A DNA stretch of 64,000 nucleotides from Isoetes taiwanensis (GCA_021234155.1 JAJEKV010000032.1:10856099-10920098); one strand, 5' to 3'. Counted from the first letter of the stretch, positions 1-10,800 are shown. A program made the numbers and translations. The notes: generated by a model not told the origin, from the letters alone.

Positions 1-1156
1 TATGGGTCGAGTTGCAAGAGGTTGTAGATATAGAGGTGAATCCTCCCATTCCACTGTAGATGAAATGATGAAATATTTCCTGGCGAGGTTGTTTGCCATC
101 AAAATTTGTGCAAATATTTTCTAATTTTTAGGCCATGTAGCCTACCCACCTTTCATGAACAAGATTTAAGAGACTTCATAAATTCATATTTTGCAAATAT
201 TCATTGCCATTAAAAGCATCCCTGCTCCAATTCCGATTTCTTGTCATTCTCGTATTGAATCCTTTTAGATACCAAATTTTGATTATATGTGGCAGTTCAA
301 TGCACCCTTCCTGAGATGAAAGCCTATAGAAATTGCTTCTTTGGCTTGTGCAATCTGTAGAGCAGAGTGTGGATCCTATGGTCAAATGTCAAAAGGACAA
401 CCTAGGAACTGGAAGGGGAAGGTGGAGGTTGATTTCACGGAGAATAGCATAGATAAATTCATGAATGTGGGTGGGAAGGGGAGGAGAACTGAGAAGCCCA
501 AGTAGAAAGGAAAGATGTTGGAGGAGGGCTTTGACCTGCTGAAGGTTAGCGTCATGCTTGCATATGCTGGATTTGGCATCCCCAAATATATCTATGAGAG
601 CCTTGGGTTTTGCACAAGGCAAAGATAGTGGCTTGAGCGGTAGCCATGAAGAGATGCAACCAAACGCATTGAAAATGAGGTTCAATTAGGTAAGAAGTCT
701 GCACTACCAGCATTCCATAGACACATGAGCATGCCGTAGATTGTAATGGGAAAAACAGAAAATACCAAAATGTGTATGTGCATGTGATTGTGTGAGCATA
801 TTTACTGGGGATTAGCCCCCGAATTCGCCATGCTCCTCGCTGTTTTGATGAGTCAGTCTTGTTTATAGGTTTAAAGGCAGTGGTCAATCTACAATATTTT
901 AATTGCTATAACTAAGTTGACAACCATAGGATGGCATGGAAATGGAAGTTTGAACCCTTCAACAATTGGGTTGGGTGGTGGGCTTCTGTTTGATGGCATA
1001 TTCCAATGAACATTATTTAGTTGGAGGGCCCAGATTTACCTATATCAAACCATATATAATCATACATCAAATTTTGAATTTTTATTTTTTTCATGGCTAA
1101 TTTTTCTGGGTTCTGCCTCCGGCAAAGTCGACACGTATGAATATTTTGGATGTCAC
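1..1156. other. no gene recognised
   Basis: Short open frames occur on both strands, but none resembles a known family or continues across plausible splice sites. I see no repeat or mobile element with clear ends. Confidence 0.4.
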
Positions 1157-1242
1157 TTTCTTCACCGCCATAGCCAACCTCCATCGAGCTCCTCCGCCCT
1201 TTCTTCACCGCCATAGCTAACCTCCATCGAGCTCCTGCGCCC
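1157..1242. repeat. 43-bp tandem duplication
   Basis: Two head-to-tail copies begin at 1157 and 1200 (both start TTTCTTCACCGCCATAG) and differ at two positions. They lie just upstream of the kelch pseudogene and may be part of its decayed 5' region. Confidence 0.8.
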
Positions 1243-1414
1243 TTGGTCCTATCGGGATGGCATTTTGCTTAAGCTCCAACCAATCCGGCATGCCCTGAGG
1301 TTTGTTCCGAACATTGACCTTGAGCTTTGCATTCCATCGCATCTGCCCTGTGCCTAGAATCCTTCAATTTCGTCATCTCGTTATTTTATATTTTTAAGTT
1401 TTAAGCCATTTTGT

Positions 1415-2143
1415 GTGGATCTGCAACCCACTAAGCAGATTGTGCACCCAATTGCGGCCCATGTTGGTCCCCTGCTATTGGGTTGTGTGTGGATTCAGCA
1501 AAACAATCCTACAAAGTGGTGGTTGCAGGGGATGATTGGGACCGCACTACAGAGGTCTATGATTCCTGCACCAAGAAATGGGAGATTACAAGCATTATTC
1601 CAGTGGATAATCTCTACAAAACAAGAATTGCAGCAGGGCAGGCAACGATTTCCAAAGGGATTCCTCACAAAATCCTGGCATATACAATTGCAGAATCAAC
1701 TTGGTCCAAAATCACAGCAAAAATGGGCAGGAATCTGCGGTTTCCGGCCATTATTGAGCGCCATGGAAGCATCTTCATGGTGGGCATCGTAGTTAAGAGC
1801 AGATGTGGAATCTATCAAGATCTGGGCTCTTTCTAAACCGGATTTGGATTGGATCGAAGCAGAAAGCATGCCAAAGGACATCATGAATCGGCTTATTGGC
1901 AGCCCGAGCTTGACTGGATCAAATGTGGCATTCAAATGCTCCGACCAAGGGGATCCGATCATGTTTACTTCGGATCGATGCCTTGATATCGTTTTGCTTC
2001 ACAAAAAATTGGATATGGGTATCTGGTTGTCCATTTTTTCTGGGTACAGAAGCAGTCGAAGCTCTTCCTTTTCATCCAAGCTTGGAAGCTATGGTGTAGA
2101 TATCTACTATTCTGGTACCCTTTTTATTTATTTTTCATTTTGA
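1415..2143 (+). pseudogene. F-box/kelch-repeat protein, frameshifted remnant
   Basis: Three reading frames in succession give a kelch-like protein. The first part (from 1415) includes an NPLTKQ-like stretch. The second (1483 onward) has SYKVVVAGDDWDRTTEVYDS and KKW, typical of the kelch region of plant F-box/kelch proteins, where each blade ends in a Tyr/Trp-containing strand. The third (from about 1802) has SIKIWALSKPDLDWIEAESM, the usual transition to the last blade. The frame changes at about 1465-1485 and again at about 1790-1805, so no full protein can be made. Intact members are substrate adaptors of SCF ubiquitin ligases. The N-terminal F-box is not recognisable upstream. The AT-rich stretch to about 2430 resembles a 3' untranslated region. 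A short sequencing error could explain one shift, hardly both. Confidence 0.6.
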
Positions 2144-2432
2144 AGACTGCTGCAGATCCTGAAGAAAATGCAAGGTGTACATAACCAGACTTGGTGAGCA
2201 GCTGCTGTCTGAATTTTGAATTTGGCTTTTATTTTTCCGCGTCAATCCTTGTTAGAAGGGGAAAAAAAAGAGTCCCCTCTCTTTTATCTCTGTTGTAATA
2301 TATCCTTGTTCTCTCGGCAGCTAAGCTAAGTGTAAATGTGACGTGTTTATTTGGAAAGCCTCGAGGACTGGTACCTCCATTGTATGTTGTAATTGTCTCT
2401 CAAATGCATATCTTAAATTGTGCTGGGATTTT

Positions 2433-2520
2433 CTAGAGGAATAGAATAGAATAGAATAGTTTTTTTAACGTCCACGAAGACCAATAGGTCATGGGACCCA
2501 AGAGGAAAAAGAGATAAACC
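2433..2520 (-). mobile_element. 3' end of a truncated LINE
   Basis: Read on the minus strand, this ends in CGTGGACGTTAAAAAA followed by a (CTATT)n tail. The same end is found at 14788-14850 (minus) and near 60950 (plus), each with a different simple-repeat tail. The copy is very short, consistent with 5' truncation during reverse transcription. Confidence 0.6.
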
Positions 2521-3058
2521 TCTCTGACTTCAAAAAATGTCGCAGTTCTGCAATTGTATTTCAACTGTTTATGCCATTGCAATTGCACACACGAAGCATT
2601 TAAATTTTGCCCCACATTTAAACTATTTAACTTAAATCAACATACACAAAACATAGTGCACAAAACTAAATCAACCACAACTATTTTAATTCTAGCAATG
2701 AGTGAGTCGGCGGAGGAAAATGTTCGCTGCATTGCCAAGTTTGTATGCACACGAGGTCGGGAAAGAAAAATGTTTATTGTATAGTTTACTAAAAAGAATT
2801 GGTTATTAAGATGGCAAATATGGTGACTAAAAATGGCTTTTATAGTTCATGCAGTCCTAAACATTCGACATCATTAGAATAGTGGTAGAAACCCTAGTGA
2901 TCTTCATAAAATGTACATGTTAGCACCAATCTCATAGCCCCCAACCAAATTACAAACTCCAAGGACAGGCCGTTCTATGCTAGCCCCTTAACACCTTGCT
3001 CCTTGGGTTTTTATGCCTAAAACAGTCATAACGCACTAGGGCGTTATCATGAAGGCTT
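2521..3058. other. no gene recognised
   Basis: AT-rich sequence with no recognisable coding region. The last 90 bases begin the CCCTAGGGCGTTAT-type repeats that lead into the foldback element. Confidence 0.4.
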
Positions 3059-3078
3059 ATAACGCCCTAGGGCGTTAT
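3059..3078. repeat. perfect 20-bp palindrome
   Basis: ATAACGCCCTAGGGCGTTAT is identical to its reverse complement. A half-site variant (CTAGGGCGTTATCAT) lies just before it, and a 9-bp inverted pair (TAACACCCT / AGGGTGTTA) follows at 3091-3114. Confidence 0.9.
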
Positions 3079-3117
3079 CATAAAGGCGCATAACACCCTC
3101 GGAGCAGGGTGTTAAGG

Positions 3118-3360
3118 GAGATAATGCCCTGGCCCTCGGGCGTTAATGGGAATAAACCTCTCAGGCAATATGGCCATGGCCAAAATGGCGAGGGCGTGCG
3201 GGCCCTGGCCCTCGGGCGTTAATGGGAATAAACTTCTCAGGCAATATGGCCATGGCCAAAATGGCTCGGGCGTGCGCCCGCACGCCCTCGCCATTTTGGC
3301 CATGGCCATATTGCCCTTGAATTTTATTTCCATAACTCCCTCTAGCCAGGGCATTATCTA
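3118..3360. repeat. foldback (inverted-repeat) element with an internal tandem copy
   Basis: A unit starting near 3127 is repeated in tandem at 3203 (period 76). It is followed by an inverted copy. The two inner arms, 3242-3276 and 3279-3313, are 35 nt each with two mismatches and only 2 nt between them. The right half (to about 3358) is the reverse complement of the first unit, including AGATAATGCCCTGGC at the outer edge. Nothing inside codes for protein. It resembles a foldback or MITE-like element, but no target duplication was identified. Confidence 0.8.
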
Positions 3361-3794
3361 CCTTTTGTTTAATCTAGTTGGGTAAAGAGGGACATGGTCC
3401 GTTGAAGATTTACAAATCAAATAAAACTATAGTTGTTTGTGCACTCATATGGATGCAATCTTCACATGCACATTTTTTCATTTAGTAGCCTGGTCCAATG
3501 TGATATGGACAACAAATAACACATGCAGCACACCATCATTTTTCATGATTCCTTATTTTTAGCATTGGCTTCCTCATGATAAGTGTTAATGATTGTGAAC
3601 ATGAGATTACTTGGCTATGTCAATTGAACCAGTATTTATACATTGGCACAAGCCATGTGCGAACTATACCGTAGTATGAAGAGGATGGATGGATGGATGG
3701 TCGGTCGGTCCAAGGAATGATACTAAGAATGGTTCTTCTCAAGGACATCCAAGAGGTTGCATATACATTTAAAGAGATAACAATGGTTTTGAAA
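3361..3794. other. 3' flank of the GH28 gene
   Basis: No gene seen. It contains a short GGAT/GGTC tetranucleotide run at about 3684-3712 and would include the 3' untranslated region of the minus-strand GH28 gene. Confidence 0.5.
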
Positions 3795-5816
3795 TCAATG
3801 GTTAGACAATGTATTCTCATCAAGGGTCCTCGACTCAAAGTCAACAAGGTTCAATGATTCGACTGTTTGGGGGTTAAAATCAAGAGGCAGGTCCCAATTC
3901 TCAATGCTATGATTAGCAATCCAATGGAGCTTGACACTGTCCATGGTGATGCTTGTGATATAAGACATGAATATGCCAGAAGTTCTATGTGGCACAAGCT
4001 CTTGGCAGCCTGGTCTATAATCCTGCAGATTTCCTGGATCACTTGTGAACCTTTTCAGTTTTACAGTGACATTTTTGAAGAAGATATTAGTAAGTGCTCC
4101 TTGGGCAGACCCAGCAAGAAATATGCCATTTTCAGAAGTGGAAGTGATGTTGACGAAGGAGATATTATCGATGGATCCAACTGGTGTAGACGAGTCTCTG
4201 GGGCAAGCTGTGATGTAGACGGGCTCGGCTCTGCCCCACCAGGATGGGTCGTAGTATTGGGTGCTCATTCTGATGTTGGAGAAGATTATGTCTCTGATGT
4301 TACCTGGGGATGGGCCAACAAGAAACTTCATTTAAGGGTTAAGGTCCATGCTAAAAAGCCGAGTATTTAGAACGTGCGATAGCTAGTGTTTAAAAAAAAT
4401 AATTTTTACGTCATACCACATTAGCAATTAACAACAGCAAAACAAGGAATACGTATATAAGTAGAAATACATGTACGTATAAATAGGCATACAGATACGT
4501 ACCTGAATCTCTAAGCTGGAGCCCCAATCCTCTGTGGGAATTGACAATGGTAAGATTATCAAAACGCAGGCTTGAAAAATCGTGATCAGTTGCACTGCCT
4601 AGTTTTACCGCACAAGATTTAGTTCTGATCCAACAGTCTGTCACAGTCAGATTAAATAGAGGTGCTCCACTAGTTTTGGGGCAGATTGCATCATCTCCTG
4701 TGTCAATTCTGCAGCGTTCTATCTCTGTGTTGTTGGAGCTCTCAATGTCAATTCCGTCGTTGTTCGGTGTGTTAAAATCTCCATAAATCGATACATCGTG
4801 TATGTGCGTTACATCTGAATTAACAATATGCAGGCTGCAACAAGAAATCGATGGCATTAATCATATTTTTGCTTTTAGATCAGATCTGTAATCTGAAATT
4901 CATCCAGAACTCGGGCGAAACAGAGTTTTATGGGCTAAAAACATGGACGAATTTTAGGGATCCTTGAAGATTTGATGCGTATTTTTTCTAAATTTGACAG
5001 AAACACAATAAATGAAATGGAAAATCGTAGAAGACGTTACAAACAGGAGACTTTTTTTTGTCAGCGCTCTAACTGAGAACCTAGAAACAAATAACCGTGA
5101 CAATGGAAAAACAGAGGATTATGATGATTTCGAAAAAGAGGCTGTCAAAAAGAGAAAATTTATTCTAAAACATGAGAACTACGGCGAAGATTGGATAAAA
5201 AAAACTGGCAGAAACAGAAAATTTTAGCTCAAAACATGAGAAATCGATCACCTTACCACCAGTAAGCAGGCTCCACAAGACGAACGTTCCAAATTTTTAC
5301 GTTTTTGCAGCGCAAAAATCCGAGCAAACGAGGCCGGCATTCATCGCCCAGGCAAGAGCCGGTAGAATTCCAGCTGACCATAACATTTTTCCGAAGATTA
5401 AACTGCACCACAAATTTCAATCCCTGCCCATTAATCGACCCCCCTGTTATGCCCACATTTTCTGCATCCTCTGCCAAAATGACATACCATCGATTCTTCC
5501 CATCTGCCGGATAATCTTCCTGTTTTGTGCCGCCAAAAATTGTGGCATCGGGATGGAGATGCAGGGTCACATTAGATCTGAGAAAAATTGTAGCAGTCAG
5601 ATATGACCCGGCAGGAAAATACACAGATCCGCCGGTTTTTGCACACGAATCTATTGCGGATTGTATTGCAGCGGTATCATAGATCTGCCCATCTCCGGCG
5701 CTGCCGAATTGGAGGACGTTGCAGACCCGATTTGAAGGATTATTCAACGGAAATGCAAGAGAGAAAAATTGAAGGAATATGAATAGCAAAAATTGAACCC
5801 ATCTATTCTTCAACAT
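3795..5816 (-). CDS. GH28 family protein, probable polygalacturonase (At3g57790-like)
   Basis: Three exons, 5257-5816, 4503-4834 and 3795-4303, join with GT-AG borders and compatible phases to encode 466 residues with no stop. A hydrophobic N-terminus (VQFLLFIFLQFFSLAFPL) is a signal peptide, so the protein should be secreted to the cell wall. The start of the mature part (VCNVLQFGSAGDGQ, DTAAIQSAID) is the usual opening of the GH28 beta-helix. The catalytic region carries NTPNNDGIDIES, TGDDAICPK and NSHRGLGLQLRD. These match the clade of At3g57790 rather than classic polygalacturonases, in which the third motif is GHG and an RIK motif follows. The C-terminal part has YYDPSWWGRAEPVYIT and DYRPGCQ, both typical of that clade. 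Family knowledge suggests pectin or related wall-polysaccharide hydrolysis; the substrate of this clade is inferred. The start is the first Met, just before the signal peptide, 35 nt below a TATA box. This is the best-preserved multi-exon gene with eL14. Confidence 0.93.
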
Positions 5817-5850
5817 ATTTGGGAACCTCTTTTATCCTCAATGTTCCATC

Positions 5851-5858
5851 CTTTTATA
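5851..5858 (-). promoter_or_regulatory. TATA box of the GH28 gene
   Basis: TATAAAAG on the minus strand, within GGTATAAAAGG, lies 34-41 nt upstream of the GH28 start codon. That spacing implies a very short leader. Confidence 0.55.
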
Positions 5859-5869
5859 CCATATTTCCA

Positions 5870-6828
5870 TTATTTATTCCAACCTTATCCCTTCATCAAC
5901 ATTTAATTAGGAGAAAAAAGAAGAAGCAACTTTTACTTCTTTTAACTTCACAAAAACCATGTTATATCTTCGGTCACTTTGAAACTCATCCCAAGCATCT
6001 GAAAATTCAATCTCTTATTGGCAGACATATCGAAGTTCTTTACAAAGGCACAAACTGAACTTGTCCTATTGTGTATTATTGGCCAAAGTGTCGAAGTATT
6101 ATTGGCCAAAGTGTCGAAACACATAAAATCGATGCCCACATCCTTCTTAAAATCCCCCATAAAAACCCCCTCAAAATCCCCATTTTCATGATATGGACAT
6201 GATTTTAAGGAAAGGGGTATTTGGCCACAATCCTCCCTTTATGATTTTGTAGATTAATATCCCCTTGTTTGAATTTTTTTTTATATCCTCCATTGCCATA
6301 TGCAATGTTCATACCCCTTTTCTCATAACTAATGTACATACCCCTTTCTAGCAACAATCCCCCTTTATGATTTTGTAGTTTAATATCCTCTTAATTAAAA
6401 ATTTCTTCATTTGTACCCCATTTCGATATATGCAATATTCATGCCCCATTTCTCTCAACCAATATTCATACCTTTTTTCTCAACAATCCCCTCTTTGCAA
6501 TTTATATCCCCTTGTCTTCTCAACTATCCCCCTTTTGTGATCTTCTAGTTTAATATCCCCTCATCCTTTTGCTTCTAGTTTAATATCCCCATACTCACTT
6601 AATACCCATTTTCTCAACAATCCCCTCCTTGTGATTTTGTAGTTTATAAACAATACCAATGACATCTATGTAATTTGAGCTGGAAAAGTGAATGAACAAA
6701 AATATGAGAGACAACAATATGAATGACCCTTTATTAAACCTACAAAAAATGACATACAAAAATATAGTAATTTATTTAAAGATAGATAGATAGTAAAGGG
6801 CAGAACAAAAAGGGATAAAAACAAGCAT
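5870..6828. other. intergenic, degenerate AATCCCC-type repeats
   Basis: No gene. From about 6220 to 6650 a degenerate unit recurs (ACAATCCCCCTTTATGATTT, then TGTAGTTTAATATCC) at irregular spacing, giving an old, diverged tandem array. Confidence 0.5.
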
Positions 6829-7499
6829 TCTAGTATCATAGTTATCTGATCCAATATCATACTTGTAAGTTGGCCTAAATGACATAGGACCTTCTTGAAA
6901 TCCTCTTAAAATCCATTGAAATCGCTCTGCATAACTCGTCTTTTTGGCTTAGTTGCTCAGAATAAAAGAAGCATGAATTATTGAAGTGCCTGTGACAAAG
7001 ATCAAGATAAGATATACCTTCTCAAGATTGTTTGTGATCATTTCTAGGACAGAATTTCTGATACCCTCAACTCTGTAGTTGAGATCTCCCAGCCAAATAA
7101 GCAGGTCTGATTCATCTATTGCAGTCCTGCCAGAAGAGTAATGATCTTCATGTTTGTATGGCAAGCAAGATAACAGGCTTCTTAAACCATGGTTTAAGAA
7201 CACCCCTTGATAAATTCTCCATATCTGAGCATTTCTTTCCTCCACATTGCCTACATTCATGCATACTATCCATGTAAAAAAATTAAATGTGACATATAAT
7301 AGATGTAGAATAAAACAAATTGAGCAATGGACTATGGATGATCATGCTTACGAGCAAGATGGCAGGCAATAAAAACTAAAGATGTCTTCTTTATATTCAA
7401 GGAGACAGCCACTGCACCCTTCTGACGACCTACAACATCGCCAAGCCCCCTACTACAACTTTGTCAATCCTTATATCTAGAAGCACTACAAAAAAATTG

Positions 7500-7860
7500 C
7501 CCTGTTACGACGTCTATTACGACGTCCAGACGTCGTTTGAACGTCGATGAACGACGCCAAAAAGTCGATGAACGACGCCTATAACGACGTCTGCACGTCG
7601 TTTTACGACGCGGACGCGTCGCTATACGCGTCGCAACGGCGTCGTCTTAAAGCGACGACGTGACGTCGTTCAACGACGCCACGTACACGTGGCTGCCACG
7701 CGGCCGGGCGGCCAGCGTGGCGTCGGCGAGCGGGTTGCTGACGTGGCAGCCACGTGTTTGACGTCGTTTAACGACGTCACATACACGTGGCAGCCACGCG
7801 GCCGGGCGGCCAGCGCGGCGTTGCCAGCGCCGTAACGACGTTGTTTACGTGTATTAAAAA
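7500..7860. repeat. left subterminal array of the CACTA element
   Basis: Dense ACGACG/CGTCGT motifs, often paired as short palindromes (for example GACGTCGTT / AACGACGTC), interspersed with GCCACGTGG-like units. In CACTA elements such zones bind the TNPA protein; that role here is inferred. Confidence 0.75.
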
Positions 7861-8113
7861 AAAACTTTTTTTTTTTTTTAATATAAATTGAAAAAAATAA
7901 TAATAATACATTTATTATGAATGAAGTTAATACATTTAATTTAAAGCCTATAAAATGAATTTAACCAATAAAGAAATATAAGATTTTAACGTCATTAAAT
8001 GATGTCGCTTAAATATATTAAAAAAATACAAAAATAAATGAAGCCCCAATTTTTTTAGCTAAATACATTAATCAATAAATTAAGCTAAATGCATTAATCA
8101 ATACATTAAGCAT

Positions 8114-8480
8114 ATTGAAAATTAAATGCTTACCTGGTACAAGGTGGCAAAGTTGTTTTGCACAAACAACGCATTTGCTAGGAGTGTACATGCAAAACAA
8201 TAAATTCAATGATTAGTAAAATATTGGTATAAATAAACAACTTAAAGGAAAAAAAAAATATGGAAAAGCAATGGGGGAGGGGTGGTTTCAATGACGTCCC
8301 CTTCTTGGATAACAATTTAACCTAAATAAAGCATTAGTATTTTATTAGCGTATTGAAAAAATTAAATCCTTACCTGGAAGAGGTGCCAACTTGTTTTGCA
8401 AGAACAACACATTTTGTTAGGAGTGTACATGCAAAACAAAAAATTTAATGATTAGAAAGAAATAGTATAAAACAACTAAT
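8114..8480. repeat. 238-bp direct duplication
   Basis: Copies begin at 8114 and 8352 (ATTGAAAA...TTACCTGG) and share GGAGTGTACATGCAAAACAA. Each contains CCAGGTAAG on the minus strand, a good splice donor, so they may be remnants of a duplicated exon from an autonomous ancestor. This is inference. Confidence 0.6.
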
Positions 8481-8534
8481 AAGGAAAAATTTTGGAAAGA
8501 AGAAGGGTCTCGTCTTTTAACGACGTCTTCTTAG

Positions 8535-8810
8535 ATGGGAAAAAAATTAGAAGAAGAATGGAAGAATTCCGAAGAAGAAAAGGCTAAGAAGAAGAGGAGG
8601 AACCCGAAAATGGGGAGGAAGAATACGAAGAAGATGAAGCGCAAGAGGAGGATTAAGAGTAAGAATTTGAATAAGAGGAGGAAGAAGTAGTATAAGAGGA
8701 GGAAGAATCGAAGAAGAAGATGACAAAGGGAATGGAAGAATATGTATGGAAGAAGGATGCAAGAATGGAAGAAGAAGAATGAAGGTTGAAGGAAGAACAA
8801 ACAACAAATA
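8535..8810. repeat. GA-rich (purine) block
   Basis: About 275 bp made almost only of GAA, GAG and AAG on the plus strand. Frames through it give only Lys/Glu-rich or, on the other strand, Phe/Leu-rich strings, with no domain. It is read here as low-complexity sequence. Confidence 0.7.
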
Positions 8811-9019
8811 CAAAAAGCCCTAAATCTACCCAAAAACAAGTTTAGATTCAAAAAACGAGTTGGTTGATCCGTGCACATACCTTATGAAGCTTGTCTTACA
8901 CTTAGAATAGACCCCAAAGTAGATCCGCGCCGAAAATCGCCTCAAAAAACGCTCCTCCATAAGCTTTGCTTGCTCGAAAATAAGCGGCGGGATTGCCGCC
9001 TGTTTTCGATTTAAATCAC

Positions 9020-9120
9020 AGGTCGTCGTTTTAACGACGTCGTGACGTCGTTAAACGACGACAAAAAACGTCGTTGAACGACGTTTGTAACGACGTTTTT
9101 TTTTTTTTTTTTTTTTTTTA
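9020..9120. repeat. internal CGACG array followed by a T-run
   Basis: A second cluster of AACGACGT motifs, like the subterminal ones, ends in a run of about 23 T. It lies 1.5 kb inside the element, suggesting an internal rearrangement or a nested, end-less CACTA copy. Confidence 0.6.
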
Positions 9121-9539
9121 ATAGTATAGAATGCATGTACACTTGATACATGGGTTTATTTAACTGGATAGGGGTTTATTTGACTTGCTACACCCGTTAA
9201 AGTTATGAAATATACCACCATGAAAATGTTCAATGTTTTGTGGTACATCCGTTGAGCTATGAGGTATATAATACGATGATGATAACTAGTAATACCTTAC
9301 CTGCTACGATAACTAATACCTTACCAACATGCAAAGATGTAGTTTATCTTAAAATTTTATTTTGTTAGATTTAAAAAGGTTAGGTTTCCACCAATAGTAT
9401 ATGTAGCTACGTGTTCACTTGTTACGACGACATATATATACAAGAAAATTAATACGTCCTACGGCGCATTGTTCCGATTTTAGCATGTTCCTACGTGCAA
9501 GTTCTTATAAAAGAATCTCTTGAAAATACTCTAAATTCA

Positions 9540-10210
9540 CAGATTATCTAACATTCTACCAAGGTTCTCTCAGATTCTACCAAGGTTCTCTGAGATTCTA
9601 CCAAGGTTCTCTAAATTTTATAAGATTCCCTAGATTTTCCAAGATTTTATGAAGATCCCCTTAGATTCTCTTAGATTCATTTAGATCTTATGAGATTGCC
9701 CTAGGTTCCCTTACATTATATGAGATTCAAAGAGATTCTATAAATATTCCCTTACATACTCTAAGATTTCATCAACATTTTCTTAGATTCCCTTAGATTT
9801 TATGAAGATTCCTTTAGATCCCCCAAATTTTAAGAGATTCCCTTAGGCTTGTAAATATTTTTCTAGATTCTCTTATATTTTATAAGATTTTCTTACATTT
9901 TATTAGATTCTTCTGGATTCCTTTACATTCTAGAACTTTTTAGAACATTCTAAGACTTTTCTGGAACATTCTAAGACTTTCAATATATTCTAGAACTTTT
10001 CCGGAAGTATTTTCCTAGATTTCCTTACATTCAAAGAGATTCCCCTACATTCTAGAACATTCTAAAACTTATTAGAACAATTTAGAACTTTTTGGAAGAA
10101 TTTTCTTAGATCCCCACTAGATTCTCTTATGTTCTAGAACTTTCTAGAAGATTCTAGAACTTTCTAGAGCCTTCCAGAACATTCTAGAGCCTTCTTGAAC
10201 TAGCTAGAAT
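9540..10210. repeat. degenerate TTC/GAA repeat region with heat-shock-element-like core
   Basis: It starts with three copies of ATTCTACCAAGGTTCTCT (9551-9611) and becomes an irregular AGATTCCC/TAGAAC-rich tract. From 10131 to 10200 it is perfectly periodic: seven consecutive 10-mers of the form nTTCnnGAAn, with minor losses. That arrangement is the binding-site pattern of heat shock factors. Confidence 0.7.
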
Positions 10211-10285
10211 ATTATAGGCTATTTTATCTTAATGGCAATATTACCGTTAAGTATATTTGAAACATAAATTATTCATTGAATTAAT

Positions 10286-10350
10286 GCTTGGTCTAGTGGT
10301 TAGAGTGGGGGGTTTGGGGGGTTGAGGATCAGGGTTCGAATCCCCCCAAT
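10286..10350 (+). mobile_element. tRNA-derived SINE-like segment
   Basis: An A-box-like TGGTCTAGTGGTTAGAG (10289-10305) and a perfect B box GGTTCGAATCC (10333-10343) are spaced as in tRNA genes and are followed by an A-rich stretch. The acceptor stem does not pair, so this is not a working tRNA. Confidence 0.6.
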
Positions 10351-10524
10351 AACATAAAAAATTTTAAAAGCCTTTCCTTAAGGGACGAGCATTTAACATG
10401 AGCCTTAGGATCTTAGACTCGATCAACGATCAAGATCTCACCATATAAAAGCAATATGAGCCGTAGGATCTGTCACATATAATTCCTAAAGCCATGTGGA
10501 CCGTAGGATATGTGCCAAGCCACC

Positions 10525-10800
10525 TGAGCCGTAGGATCTCGGATCGACGATCAGGATCAAATCAACATGGACCGTAGGATCGTTACATATAGTCTATATA
10601 AGAACCCCCAACCCATCTGGGCCTTAGGATACGTCCCAAAGCCCCGTGAGCCGTAGGATCTCGGATCCACGATCAGGATCAGATCAACCTGGACCGTAGA
10701 ATCGTGTCTATATGGGCTGTATGTAAACTCCCAAGCCATCTGGGCCGTAGGATGTGTCCCCAAGCAACGTGAGCCGTCGGATCTCGAACGGACGGTCGGA
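10525..10800. repeat. 123-bp tandem repeat
   Basis: GAGCCGTAGGATCTCGGA recurs at 10525, 10648 and (diverged) 10771, exactly 123 bp apart. Between them GACCGTAGGATCGT-type half-units recur. A less regular version extends back to about 10400. Confidence 0.8.

Noticed and set aside
3112-3385. Two opposing open frames of about 80 codons
   Set aside because: Both are produced by the foldback repeat and contain the same duplicated peptide.
3867-4370. Plus-strand open frame of 167 codons
   Set aside because: It is antisense to the third exon of the GH28 gene and has no family resemblance.
8531-8878. Phe/Leu-rich or Lys/Glu-rich open frames
   Set aside because: They come from a GA-rich low-complexity block and show no domain or start context.
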